IMG/VR virus record: IMGVR_UViG_3300003322_000609
Coordinates: 1 to 28,527 of that record
Source of the DNA: a virus
Strand: one strand, 5' to 3'
Length of the DNA stretch: 28,527 nucleotides
The notes under the pieces are model-generated. The model ran no database searches, was not told the DNA's origin, and worked only from the letters and a program-made list of their open reading frames with translations. The position numbers and the translations under genes are program-made. Shown here one piece after another: positions 12,799 through 21,056 of this stretch (positions are counted from its first letter, which is position 1; the number at the start of each line of letters is the position of its first letter).

Positions 12799-14547
12799 CT
12801 AAACTATCTCGGCAGTATACTTGGATTGACCAACTTCTGAAAATAGTCCTGCTAGATAATCTTCCATTTTGGGAGGAAGTGTCCCGCATTCTAAATCTAC
12901 TGAAATATCGGAAGGCATTAGTTTATATCTCGATCTCGTAATGGGAAATTCGTAGTGCTTGTGACCTTTTACTAAAACTTCCAACTTGTCAACCCATAGA
13001 GAAGTTGGCTCTAACATGTCCTGATCTATTCTGAATCCAAACTTGCCTATCTTAGAAATCTCCTGTCCTCTCAGATTCCAATCAATGGGATAGAACAATT
13101 CTGTTGCAGGAATATCGATTCCAGTTGTATTCTCATCCCATGAGTTTATTCCAAATCCAAACGTAAGAAATGCGCCTACAACCGTTGATCTAACCCAGAA
13201 CCTAATGGCCAAAATGTTTCCCTCAAATAAATCAATTCCTTGTTCCCATTCGTCACCATCTGCAAGTTCGAAATCGAAACGCATACATCCATCGGCCCAG
13301 ATGAAAATATCCTCATCCTTGAATATTTGAGAATCTCCGGATCCTATCTTTGTGAATTCTGAAGTCTCGTCAATGTCGCTTATGACTTGCTCGTACTCTT
13401 CAGGCTGATTGACTACCCTTATGACTCCTCTTGGGAAATAATCATCTTCATTCCGGATAATTATTCCGGTACAATTGGCGGAAGTTTTAGGATCTTTATT
13501 TTGCGCCAGTAATGCGTTTCCGATTATATCAGCTTCCTCTTGACCAAAGTATCCAGGAATTTGATAGTTAAGCTCTTTACGTCCGTATTTATGAATAGAG
13601 CTTTCATCATTGTAAACCCCTGCTACAACCCATCCAGCACCACCAGAACCCAAAGCTTCCTTGCGTTGGACTGTTATTACATTCTTAACATCATCGACAT
13701 TGCTTTTAGGATCAAATGCTTGCAGATCATACCCGACGAAAAGTGTAGAAACTGGATCAGTATTGATTGGGAGCAAATAGAATTCGCCATCACCATCAAC
13801 TCCATAATTGCATCCAGCCATTTGGGACAGATCATCCAAAACTTTCTTCAGGGAATATTTTCCTAACTGTATGGAATTGCTTGTCACAACCCCAGTGGTC
13901 ATTGAAAATTTTGTTGGATTATACTTTATCGGAGTTTCTGAGAATACATTGTCCTGTAAAATATTGTAGATTATTACTCCTATGTCATTTGCAGAATAGT
14001 TTCCTTCTCCTTTTGCAGTATCGAAAAACCTAGAAAGTCCATTTCCGCGATATTCATAGTACTCTCTTTGCGTGCCAAGGTCATCCGGATATAAAACTTG
14101 TCCCGTATACCATCCGAAATCCGTATCTGCTATCGTGATTGTAATTATAGAACCATAAGGAATAGGAAATGCAGGACGTTTTGATAGCTTAAGGCTAAAA
14201 TCAGCACATCCGCCATCTGCATTTATTGAGAATTCTATGGATTGTACTATGGATTTCTCTATATCTGTCCTTATTTTTCCTATCAATGCGCCTGCAATGG
14301 AGGAAATTTCAATTACTACAGATCCGGTCCCGCCGGTATTCCTTGCAAAAGGACGATATTCATATGGTCTTCCATAGACTCTAGCTCCAAAATATCCGAA
14401 TCCGAATTGCGTTCTATTTCTGATATTCGAATCTGCAATCACATATGAGTTGGTATACTCCGAAAGAGACTCTCCATTGAATTGTATTTCGGAAAATTGA
14501 AATCCTCCGACTTGGGAATATCTCTGCGTGCCAGTTACTGTTGGCAT
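12799..14547 (-). CDS. Tail tip / baseplate hub-like protein
   Basis: A 582-residue protein following the distal tail protein with a one-base TAATG overlap. Residues ~75-300 (EFSINADGGCADFSLKLSKR, YGSIITITIADTDFGWYTGQ, LDDLSQMAGCNYGVDGDGEF) have the strand pattern of phage hub domains, including the typical segment in which a short helix (KKVLDDLSQMAG) precedes a beta hairpin. Residues ~390-535 look like a beta-sandwich (carbohydrate-binding-module-like), then a short C-terminal part. It should close the tail tube and bind fibres. It lacks an obvious enzymatic motif. The sandwich domain could contact surface sugar, which is inference. Confidence 0.7.
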   Translation of the reverse strand: MPTVTGTQRYSQVGGFQFSEIQFNGESLSEYTNSYVIADSNIRNRTQFGFGYFGARVYGRPYEYRPFARNTGGTGSVVIEISSIAGALIGKIRTDIEKSIVQSIEFSINADGGCADFSLKLSKRPAFPIPYGSIITITIADTDFGWYTGQVLYPDDLGTQREYYEYRGNGLSRFFDTAKGEGNYSANDIGVIIYNILQDNVFSETPIKYNPTKFSMTTGVVTSNSIQLGKYSLKKVLDDLSQMAGCNYGVDGDGEFYLLPINTDPVSTLFVGYDLQAFDPKSNVDDVKNVITVQRKEALGSGGAGWVVAGVYNDESSIHKYGRKELNYQIPGYFGQEEADIIGNALLAQNKDPKTSANCTGIIIRNEDDYFPRGVIRVVNQPEEYEQVISDIDETSEFTKIGSGDSQIFKDEDIFIWADGCMRFDFELADGDEWEQGIDLFEGNILAIRFWVRSTVVGAFLTFGFGINSWDENTTGIDIPATELFYPIDWNLRGQEISKIGKFGFRIDQDMLEPTSLWVDKLEVLVKGHKHYEFPITRSRYKLMPSDISVDLECGTLPPKMEDYLAGLFSEVGQSKYTAEIV

Positions 14548-15341
14548 TAGTACGGATACCTACGTCTATACTCTATGGAAATATCGCAATCTCCAAAAGA
14601 AGATTCGTATCTTATGGTATTATCGCCAGTTTTAAGTTTTAAAAATCCTGTTCCTTCAAATAATGAAGAGGATGCTTCTTGGTCAGATACGCCATCATTT
14701 AAAAATATTGTCCCTTCTCTACAATCTATAGTGAACACAGTTCCTAAAACAAAAGAATTAGACCCGAGTTTGCATGAAATTCCTAATTCCTCATGACTCA
14801 ATGTAAATTCGGTTATATTTCCTAATGCTGAAACAGTGATAATCGGATAGCAATCAACAGGGCCGTCGTTATTTATTAATAAAGATTCCCCGTCAGCAGT
14901 CCCACCGGATGGACTGCTGACCTCAGAAACTAAAAGATCTTCCCAATGGGAATCCAGCATCTTAAGTTCAAATTTATTTCCGTTGCTGACTTTGTTCGTG
15001 AGACCAACAGCGGCCGCCTGATCTGCATATGATAGATATCTTACTTCCGTACGAACTTCTCTAGTTGTATCTTCTAGAAAGAATGGTCCGTTTTCTGGCA
15101 AAAAGAACCCTATAAGGGAATTTACTTTGTTTAGGTAATCCGATTCGGAAGTCTCTCCTATATTCATATTGAAAGAGATATCCCTGGCGTCTACCTGTTC
15201 ATCCCCTGCGACGACCCCACCAGATTTTCCTAGTCTCGGCTGAACGCTAACTCTCCTTCTATATGGTGATATGCTATAAGAGTAATCTAATTTATTTAAA
15301 ACGAATGTATTTTCGTTCGCATCTTTGAATTGAAAGGCCAT
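14547..15341 (-). CDS. Distal tail protein (Dit-like)
   Basis: A 264-residue protein immediately after the tape-measure gene. The N-terminal half (KLDYSYSISPYRRRVSVQPR, ARDISFNMNIGE, FFLPENGPFFLEDTTREVRT) has the ring-forming domain pattern of siphovirus Dit proteins, and the C-terminal ~120 residues, ending SIEYRRRYPY, form a beta-rich second domain. A linker SEVSSPSGGTADGES joins them and is encoded by a perfect 11-bp hairpin. Position between tape measure and hub is where Dit belongs. GGAG nine bases before ATG is the ribosome binding site. Confidence 0.7.
   Translation of the reverse strand: MAFQFKDANENTFVLNKLDYSYSISPYRRRVSVQPRLGKSGGVVAGDEQVDARDISFNMNIGETSESDYLNKVNSLIGFFLPENGPFFLEDTTREVRTEVRYLSYADQAAAVGLTNKVSNGNKFELKMLDSHWEDLLVSEVSSPSGGTADGESLLINNDGPVDCYPIITVSALGNITEFTLSHEELGISCKLGSNSFVLGTVFTIDCREGTIFLNDGVSDQEASSSLFEGTGFLKLKTGDNTIRYESSFGDCDISIEYRRRYPY
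14892..14921 (-). repeat. Perfect 11-bp inverted repeat within the Dit gene
   Basis: GTCAGCAGTCC and GGACTGCTGAC are separated by eight bases. The stem is fully paired and GC-rich, and no T-run follows, so it is not a terminator. It lies in the part coding for the linker between the two predicted domains of the distal tail protein. Confidence 0.85.
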
Positions 15342-18134
15342 TTATATCGCTCCGACTCCCCTTCTCTCAAGTCGTTCGGCTACTTTTCTGGAGATTTTAT
15401 CCATTTTGTCCTCTGTCATATCTCCTTCTACGTAGAAAGCCCCTGACTCTATGACAACAGTTATTGCTCCTGATCCTGAAATCATATTATCTGCCGCATC
15501 TATAAATTTAGCGGTACGAAATTTGTCTAAGAATCCTTCGCCACCTTCGACTTCCGCGCTAACTCCACCCTGTGCATGAGATGGTCCTAAAACTACCCCT
15601 CCAGATTCCATGAATAGCTCAGCAGGAGGCAATACGAATTGAGATCTGATCAGAGATACAGACTGCATAGTGGCCCCTAAGATAGCGGCTGATAACGCAA
15701 TCCCCAAAGGAATACCAACAAATGGAATCGCTGCCATAGCTGCAAATCCTTGAGCGGCTCCGGCTACCCCGGCGACTATAGTCTGAGCAGCTTGTATGTT
15801 CTTAGTAGCCTCTAAGGCAAAAACTTGTCCTTGCCATTGAATAAATGCCGATTTTTTGGCGTTCTCTTTTTCTCTTTTAGCCTTTTGTTCCTCTAATTTT
15901 TTAAGATTATTATCTTTTTCTGTTTCGATAGCCTGTACATCTTGTGCATTTTTCTCAGATTGAGTTTCTCTCTGATTCGCATATTGATCTTGAAGAGTGG
16001 ATATGTTTTCCTCATGGTTCTGATTTAGATATTCGAGATATGCTTTCCAGTTTTCCTCCATTGCAGTATCGACAAGAATACGTTGCTCTTTATCGAAGGA
16101 CTTCTCATCTAGTACAGCTTTATCTGCTTCGAACTTAGCTCTTTCCCGAGCTATATATTCCTCGAATTCTTTATCTAGTTTAGCCTTGGCTGCCTGATAT
16201 TCTTGATCAAGAAGCAAAAGTCTTTCATTTCCGGCCTGTTCGGCTATTCGAATCTTCTCATCTTCAGCTTTTGAGAATGCGTCTATTTGTTGTTGCATTC
16301 TCTCGCTTTCTTTTTTTTGCCAAACTGTAGATATTAAATCCATTTTGGCATATTGTCTACGAACTGCTTCGGCATTATTTTCAGCCATCTGTCCGAAAAC
16401 TTGTGTCACCTGCGAAGCCAATGAAGAGGCGGCTCCAACTATTCCAGCTAACCCTTGAGTTAAAAGGGCAGCCCCTTGGGCGCCTCCTTTTTTCATTCCA
16501 AGCTTTATCTGATCTATCGCCTGAGTAAATGGATTAGTTAGTTTTGCTTCTATATCTACAACCTCAGGCTCGATGGTAAGTTTTTCTTTTTTATATTTAT
16601 CTAATACTTTTTTGATATTAGGATCAGAGTTGGATGTATCTATCTGAAGTTCAAATTTTATCTTTCCCGTATCTTTATCTGACTTTACTTTTCGATTTAC
16701 GGCAGCCCCAAGATCTTCTAATTGCTTTTGGAGAGCCATAGCATTCTCAGGGGTATCTAAAGCTATTCCAAATTTTACCCCTTCACCAAATCCAGTCCTA
16801 TTTATCGTCTCCATTAAGGAAATCGCGTCTTGTACCGTTTTTTGTTTATCTACATTAGTTCTTAAGTTAAAAGTAGTAGCTTTTTCTAATTTATGATCAG
16901 ATTTTCTTTTTTCTAACTCAGAAGACAATATTTGAATTTGTCGATCAATCTCTCCTTTATTTATAAATATTCCTACACCTAGTCCTTTCTTGGAGGCATC
17001 TTGTCTAAAGATATTATCTGCCTTTATGCCCAAAGTTTCTAAAGATTTTTTCGCTGAATCGGCTTCTGCTTTTGTGAACTCGAAAAAATCCTTTCCCCTA
17101 TCTTTAATCGTATCTAGATTTCCTATAACTGATTTAATTTGCGCATCGGTTCCTTTTATTACAGCAGATACATTTTCCGCAGAAAGCTTTTTACTCTCTT
17201 CATTGGCTTTATTGATCATGTATATCAGTCCTGCGACAGCGGCAGTAACTCCAGCTACAATCAGGCCTACCGGACCAAAAGCAGCGCTCATAGATATGCC
17301 TACTTTTGCGGCTATCGGAGGAATTACGATCATCGCAGTTTTAACCGCAAGAAATCCAGCAGCTAAGCCAGTCAAAAGAGTAATAGTTTGTATGATTGTC
17401 TTTTGAGTAGTCTTTGATAAACTATTCCATCCGGCCGTTAATGAGGAAATTGCATCTGTCAGATCATTAACTACTCCACTTTCATTGACCATCATGATTA
17501 CAGCATCCCCGAGAGCGTCCGTCGCTCCTATTACGGATTTCTGCATTATGGCTATGTCATCATTAAATTTCTCGGCGGCAGCGGCGGCATCATCATCAAA
17601 TACTACGCCTAATCTCTCAGCCTGATCTGTTAATGCCTTGAGTGCTGGGGTTCCATCCTTAAGCATATTAACCATAGCTGCGCCCTTATCTCCAAATATG
17701 GCAACAGCGGCGGCAGCTTGTTCTGAAGGAGCCTTAAGCTTAGATATACCTCCAGCAAGGTCATACATTAATTGACTGGATGTTTTGGCTTTTCCATTTT
17801 CATCATTAATGCTGATGCCTAATTGCTTGAAAGCATCCTGCGCTTCTTTGGTTGGATCTATTAATTTTCGGGACGCTTTGGCTAATTTTTCTTGTTCGAC
17901 TCCACTCAATTCGGCAGCATACGCGAGCGATGAAAATTCTTTGGCTGTCATCCCAGCCGATCTAGCTAACTTTACGGTAGAGTCTCTGTATTCGGCTGTT
18001 CTCTTGGTTGCTGCAAATACGGCAGCTCCTACAGATAGGGCGGCTGTCGCGATAGTAGTAAGACCTTTATTTATTTCTTCAGTTTTGAATTCCTTAGAAT
18101 CTAAACGAAGTTTTGCAATAATCTCCTTAACCAT
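15342..18134 (-). CDS. Tape-measure protein
   Basis: A 930-residue protein, the longest in the window. The N-terminus (EFKTEEINKGLTTIATAALS) is the usual tape-measure start. Residues ~50-230 contain SAGMTAKEFSSLAYAAELSG, FGDKGAAMVNMLKDGTPALK and LGVVFDDDAAAAAEKFNDDI, which I recognise from many tape measures. Hydrophobic segments lie at ~240-310 and ~790-840, with long Lys/Glu/Gln-rich coiled coils between (about 600-780). Tape-measure length sets tail length: at about 0.15 nm per residue it predicts a tail near 140 nm. The start overlaps the end of the GT frame by eight bases. Confidence 0.93.
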   Translation of the reverse strand: MVKEIIAKLRLDSKEFKTEEINKGLTTIATAALSVGAAVFAATKRTAEYRDSTVKLARSAGMTAKEFSSLAYAAELSGVEQEKLAKASRKLIDPTKEAQDAFKQLGISINDENGKAKTSSQLMYDLAGGISKLKAPSEQAAAAVAIFGDKGAAMVNMLKDGTPALKALTDQAERLGVVFDDDAAAAAEKFNDDIAIMQKSVIGATDALGDAVIMMVNESGVVNDLTDAISSLTAGWNSLSKTTQKTIIQTITLLTGLAAGFLAVKTAMIVIPPIAAKVGISMSAAFGPVGLIVAGVTAAVAGLIYMINKANEESKKLSAENVSAVIKGTDAQIKSVIGNLDTIKDRGKDFFEFTKAEADSAKKSLETLGIKADNIFRQDASKKGLGVGIFINKGEIDRQIQILSSELEKRKSDHKLEKATTFNLRTNVDKQKTVQDAISLMETINRTGFGEGVKFGIALDTPENAMALQKQLEDLGAAVNRKVKSDKDTGKIKFELQIDTSNSDPNIKKVLDKYKKEKLTIEPEVVDIEAKLTNPFTQAIDQIKLGMKKGGAQGAALLTQGLAGIVGAASSLASQVTQVFGQMAENNAEAVRRQYAKMDLISTVWQKKESERMQQQIDAFSKAEDEKIRIAEQAGNERLLLLDQEYQAAKAKLDKEFEEYIARERAKFEADKAVLDEKSFDKEQRILVDTAMEENWKAYLEYLNQNHEENISTLQDQYANQRETQSEKNAQDVQAIETEKDNNLKKLEEQKAKREKENAKKSAFIQWQGQVFALEATKNIQAAQTIVAGVAGAAQGFAAMAAIPFVGIPLGIALSAAILGATMQSVSLIRSQFVLPPAELFMESGGVVLGPSHAQGGVSAEVEGGEGFLDKFRTAKFIDAADNMISGSGAITVVIESGAFYVEGDMTEDKMDKISRKVAERLERRGVGAI

Positions 18135-18821
18135 CGCCTTCCTTTTTCTCCTTCAGCTTATTGGCTCGGTCTTGCATCATCTTTCTAGTTTTACTTATTT
18201 CTTCCTTAGATGGCAGATTCGGATTATTGCCAATAAGTATTAGGAATCTTTCATGTTTTTGGGAAAGTGCTCTTTGTTTCTGTGATAACTTTTCCTTTGT
18301 AGTCGGTTGTGATAATATGAGACAATTTATGAGTCTTAGATCTTCTCTTTCCTCAATGGCATCTATTGCTTGATCCCATTCCTCTAATTCCCAGTATTCT
18401 GCTTTTTCTAATTCTTCTCTTGGGACTCCTGCTCTGATTGCTCTGATGTAGTCGAATCTAGATCGGATGGACTTTTTTTTTCCTCTATATCCGGCCTGTA
18501 TTTTTGTTCTACTAAGCTCTTCAGGGAATCCAGAATCTGAGTCAGTTGTCCTACGGTGAATCCTTTAGACCTTAATTCTTCTGCCTTAGCATCGGATAAA
18601 AGAATTATGGCACTTTCCAAATATTCCGGAATTTCTATCCTCTTTACCTTCGCACCGTTCTTCCCTTTTCCAGTAAGTGCCAAATTTAGAGTATCTAATT
18701 CATTCTGAATTTTTTTAGATTCTGTATATGGAATGCTTCTCAAGGTCAAGATAAGCTGAGATCCATCTTCGCAATCGATCTCAAGCTTCTTGACTTCTTG
18801 CGTCTTAAAATCTAGACGCAT
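18127..18821 (-). CDS. Tail assembly chaperone GT fusion made by -1 frameshift
   Basis: The G frame is read from ATG 18821 to Lys116, then the ribosome slips back one base on a run of nine A residues (18473-18481) and continues in a fully open frame (KSIRSRFDYIRAIRAGVPRE ... QDRANKLKEKKEGDG) to TAA 18127-18129. The total is 231 residues, with 115 from the T part. The T stop overlaps the tape-measure start. Lambda gpG/gpGT works in this way: both products help the tube and tape measure assemble. The slip site reads A-AAA-AAA in the zero frame. Seen: open frame, exact placement and slippery run. The frameshift itself is inferred from the lambda precedent. Confidence 0.85.
18408..18821 (-). CDS. 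Tail assembly chaperone G
   Basis: The 137-residue zero-frame product. ATG 18821 overlaps the tube stop (TGATG) and follows GAGG; a TTG one codon earlier is possible but less likely. The first ~115 residues (LDFKTQEVKKLEIDCEDGSQ, YLESAIILLSDAKAEEL) are the chaperone domain, and after the slip site the chain ends in an acidic Ser/Glu tail of 21 residues (SPSDLDSTTSEQSEQ...). In lambda the ratio of G to GT is critical for tail assembly. It lies in its usual place between tube and tape measure. Confidence 0.8.
   Translation of the reverse strand: MRLDFKTQEVKKLEIDCEDGSQLILTLRSIPYTESKKIQNELDTLNLALTGKGKNGAKVKRIEIPEYLESAIILLSDAKAEELRSKGFTVGQLTQILDSLKSLVEQKYRPDIEEKKSPSDLDSTTSEQSEQESQEKN
18473..18481 (-). 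other. Slippery A9 run, programmed -1 frameshift site
   Basis: Nine consecutive A residues on the minus strand, read as GAA-AAA-AAA-AGT in the zero frame, so tandem Lys-tRNA slippage on A-AAA-AAA is allowed. The -1 frame beyond it stays open for 115 codons to a stop that overlaps the tape-measure start. No strong downstream stem-loop is visible; lambda G/GT does not need one either. Confidence 0.8.
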
Positions 18822-19393
18822 CAAACTACCTCATCAGTGAACCAGTAAGTAGGTTTTCCATCCGGATCCAGATGATCTTCAGACTCGTAAACCTCGAACA
18901 TTACTCCGTAGAATCTTTGAGTAGTTGCATCATAGGTCAACTCTGTGGATTCGGTCATCGGAGCCGCATTCGGGAAATTGACTATTCTTAATGGATCCGT
19001 AGAAGGAACGCCGTCTTCATATTCCTTGAATGTAAGCTGCTTCCATATGCTGGAGTCTCTCTGTCCAACGACCTTGGATCCCCAAATGCGGACAATCTCT
19101 CCTGCGGAATTAGTCTCAATTTTGAATCCTTGTACGATCTTAGCTAAACGTTCCGCTGTTGCTCTGGCTAGGCCAGCACGAACTTGATAGACTTGAGCGG
19201 ATACTGCTCTATCTGCTGGCCTATCTCCGGCCTGAGAAGTTCTAAGTTCGATCTTAGATACGTTTAAGGTTACAACAATCGAATCGGTTTCCCCTAAATC
19301 TATGTTGTCTCCTCCGGAAGCAGTATCCCAATAAATTCGGCCGGGGCCATATGATAAAAGTTTATCACCAAAAGCATGAGGTGTATCTGGCAT
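18821..19393 (-). CDS. Major tail tube protein
   Basis: A 190-residue protein beginning MPDTPHAFGDKLLSYGPGRI, with a beta-rich pattern: LGETDSIVVTLNVSKIELRT, then SAQVYQVRAGLARATAERLA, and a C-terminal half with FYGVMFEVYES. Strand-helix-strand content, length and position directly before the G/GT chaperones identify it as the tube protein (lambda gpV equivalent). GGAG seven bases before the ATG is the ribosome binding site. It is the only tail gene with a promoter-like sequence just upstream, which fits the high number of copies needed. Confidence 0.75.
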   Translation of the reverse strand: MPDTPHAFGDKLLSYGPGRIYWDTASGGDNIDLGETDSIVVTLNVSKIELRTSQAGDRPADRAVSAQVYQVRAGLARATAERLAKIVQGFKIETNSAGEIVRIWGSKVVGQRDSSIWKQLTFKEYEDGVPSTDPLRIVNFPNAAPMTESTELTYDATTQRFYGVMFEVYESEDHLDPDGKPTYWFTDEVV

Positions 19394-19416
19394 TTTAGAA
19401 CTCCAAAAATCAGGCG

Positions 19417-19445
19417 TATCTAAATCAGATAAATCAACTTGTCAA
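19417..19445 (-). promoter_or_regulatory. Promoter-like sequence before the tail tube gene
   Basis: TTGACA (19445-19440), 17 bases, then TAGATA (19422-19417). The -35 is a perfect sigma70 match and the -10 matches at three of six. Predicted start near 19410 leaves a 17-base leader containing GGAG. The first 11 bases, TTGACAAGTTG, are repeated exactly in front of the gpW gene. Confidence 0.35.
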
Positions 19446-20165
19446 TGCTTCACTTTTAAGAATATCTCTATAATTCATTTTTGGGAAATATGGTAATGCC
19501 GAATGCTTAGAAAGATTTATAATTTCTGCCTTACCCGAAAGACAATCGAAGGCCCTTATGGCTCTCTCAAATCTATATTCAAAATCGTCCTTATCTGAAT
19601 AATGATCTACGATTCCACTTGTCGAATGAGCTATCTTAGTCCTACTTGAAAACATATTAACGACTTCGGATATTTGATCATTCGTCGCTCCGTTTTCCTC
19701 GCATACATCCAGCATCTCTTCTCTGCTGAAGAATTTATTGTCCATTCCCAAAAGGAATATTCTTTCCGCTCCGGCTATTATGGCAGCATGGATACCAGAA
19801 ACCCCGGACCATTTGTCGGTTGCCCGCAAGAGTCCTTTCTCAAGATCTAACCTAAATTCATTGGTAAGGGAAAACACTCCCACATTTCCCGAGGGAGATA
19901 GACCAGTGTCTACGGCCGCAAGAACTTTCTGAGGATGCAAATACCAATCATAAGGATATTCTCTCCTGAACTGAGCGTCTATAAACAGAGCTATTTTGTG
20001 AGGGCAAAATCTTGAGGCATGATTGAGAGAAATTACATTCCTGCGATTCAGGAGAGAATAATCAAAATATCTTAACGAAGGACCTGAACCTACGACGAAA
20101 ACATCCTGATCTCTAAAATAACCCGGCAACCAGTCCATATTTCCGGATCGTTTATTTATACTCAT
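19434..20165 (-). CDS. Glycosyltransferase-like protein (GT42/DUF115 fold) inserted in the tail module
   Basis: A 243-residue protein. VFVVGSGPSLRYFDYSLL (residues 22-39) is a nucleotide-binding Rossmann-type start very close in form to GNGPSLKEIDYSRL of the Campylobacter sialyltransferase CstII. Further along, SGIHAAIIAGAERIFLLGMD (123-142) matches SGVYMCAVAIALGYKEIYLS, and VDHYSDKDDF contains the His-Tyr pair that in CstII carries the catalytic His; ALPYFPKMNYRDIL closes the chain. The same fold occurs in DUF115 proteins. It is not a tail component in lambda-like phages. It could add sugar to host surface glycan or virion. The family call is from memory of conserved words; donor and acceptor are unknown. 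Confidence 0.65.
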   Translation of the reverse strand: MSINKRSGNMDWLPGYFRDQDVFVVGSGPSLRYFDYSLLNRRNVISLNHASRFCPHKIALFIDAQFRREYPYDWYLHPQKVLAAVDTGLSPSGNVGVFSLTNEFRLDLEKGLLRATDKWSGVSGIHAAIIAGAERIFLLGMDNKFFSREEMLDVCEENGATNDQISEVVNMFSSRTKIAHSTSGIVDHYSDKDDFEYRFERAIRAFDCLSGKAEIINLSKHSALPYFPKMNYRDILKSEALTS

Positions 20166-20665
20166 GGATAAAGAAGATCTGCCTTATATTCTGCCTGGAA
20201 GTCAAGGACGGCCACTCCGGTCCATTTCTTACCCTCTCCAGAAACGAAATAATTTACGCCTTGATAGATGAACCTAAAAACTATCCCTTTATCGGATGGC
20301 GTTGGTCCTGATAAATTATTCGGAACTTTTACCAAAGCCTTTTCGACCTCGTCGCAGAGTTCATCCAAATAATCGTCTACGTCTTTTGCATTGGTCGGCT
20401 TAAGCTGCTCCTCACTTGTACCATCTCCTCCGGCCGCATAGATCACAACGGAAATGCCAGCGGATAAATTATATCCGGATTGATCTGGCGTAATATCTCC
20501 AGTCTCATCGTAGGAATAAATACAGATAATAGGCATAGCCTTAGGTTCTATGGCAGCATATCTCGAGGTGTATACACGACCTTCGGCCTGAGTGGGATAT
20601 CCGGAGGAATCCTGAAAAGTGAGAATCGTTTTGATTCTCTCCCTGATTTGTTTTCTTTTATTCAT
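20162..20665 (-). CDS. Tail terminator-like (gpU/gpZ position) protein
   Basis: A 167-residue protein beginning MNKRKQIRERIKTILTFQDS, with an N-terminal helix, YAAIEPKAMPIICIYSYDET, a central helix (DVDDYLDELCDEVEKALVKV) and a terminal strand ending WTGVAVLDFQAEYKADLLYP. The order helix, PxxxIxxY strand, second strand (LSAGISVVIYAAGG), helix and final YxxxxxAxY-like strand is that of phage tail terminator proteins, which cap the tube and join it to the head. The start overlaps the previous stop by ATGA and its end overlaps the glycosyltransferase-like gene. Confidence 0.65.
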   Translation of the reverse strand: MNKRKQIRERIKTILTFQDSSGYPTQAEGRVYTSRYAAIEPKAMPIICIYSYDETGDITPDQSGYNLSAGISVVIYAAGGDGTSEEQLKPTNAKDVDDYLDELCDEVEKALVKVPNNLSGPTPSDKGIVFRFIYQGVNYFVSGEGKKWTGVAVLDFQAEYKADLLYP

Positions 20666-21024
20666 GATTCTATTTCGAATAAATAGAGGATCCCAACAGA
20701 AGTTCCGTCAGGTTCGGGCTTCATGATATTGTATTCCTTGGATCCTCTATCGACCAATATTACATACATGGATTGATCTATCTCTTGCCCTATGTCTGTC
20801 TCGATTTTGTCGACCTGGCATGTTATCGATGGAACTTTTTTGATAACCTGAGCGCCTATTTCCGAATCAAACTCACTCGTAAAATTATCAACGATACCTC
20901 TCATGGGATATGTCAATAATTGACCAGCGGAATCCTTTCCGTAAACCAAGGTTATCTCTTCTGAGAATTCTCCCTCAGTCATTAGTAAAGCTTCGGATTT
21001 TAAATCTTCTAAAAAGGAGGACAT
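20662..21024 (-). CDS. Head-tail connector (gpFII-like)
   Basis: I start this at ATG 21024, giving 120 residues (MSSFLEDLKSEALLMTEGEF...). The longer frame starts within the capsid gene and would run through the terminator. The pattern, a short N-terminal helix, then ITLVYG, MRGIVDNF, ITCQVDKI, IDQSMYVILVDRGSKEYNIM and a final ILYLFEIES, matches the beta-barrel connector gpFII in layout and length (117 residues in lambda). No Shine-Dalgarno sequence is present, because the terminator occupies that place; translation may depend on readthrough and coupling. Confidence 0.65.
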   Translation of the reverse strand: MSSFLEDLKSEALLMTEGEFSEEITLVYGKDSAGQLLTYPMRGIVDNFTSEFDSEIGAQVIKKVPSITCQVDKIETDIGQEIDQSMYVILVDRGSKEYNIMKPEPDGTSVGILYLFEIES

Positions 21025-21027
21025 AAT

Positions 21028-21051
21028 AAAAAGCCCGGTTTCCCGGGCCTT
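21028..21051 (-). terminator. Rho-independent terminator after the major capsid gene
   Basis: GCCCGG-GAAA-CCGGGC forms a six-pair all-GC stem with a stable GAAA tetraloop and is followed by TTTTTATTAT. It lies between the capsid stop (21057) and the next ATG (21024). It probably lets only part of the transcription continue into the connector and tail genes, so that capsid protein is made in excess. It may also block RNA decay from the 3' end. Confidence 0.88.
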
Positions 21052-21056
21052 CTTCT

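Noticed and set aside
12975-12985. Third copy of TTGACAAGTTG in the tail tip gene
   Set aside because: It lies in the middle of a coding region (ValAspLysLeuGlu) with no -10-like sequence or gene start after it.
16990-18243. Long + strand frames opposite the tape-measure gene
   Set aside because: They follow from the Ala-rich codon pattern of the minus-strand gene and have no homology-like features or coupling.
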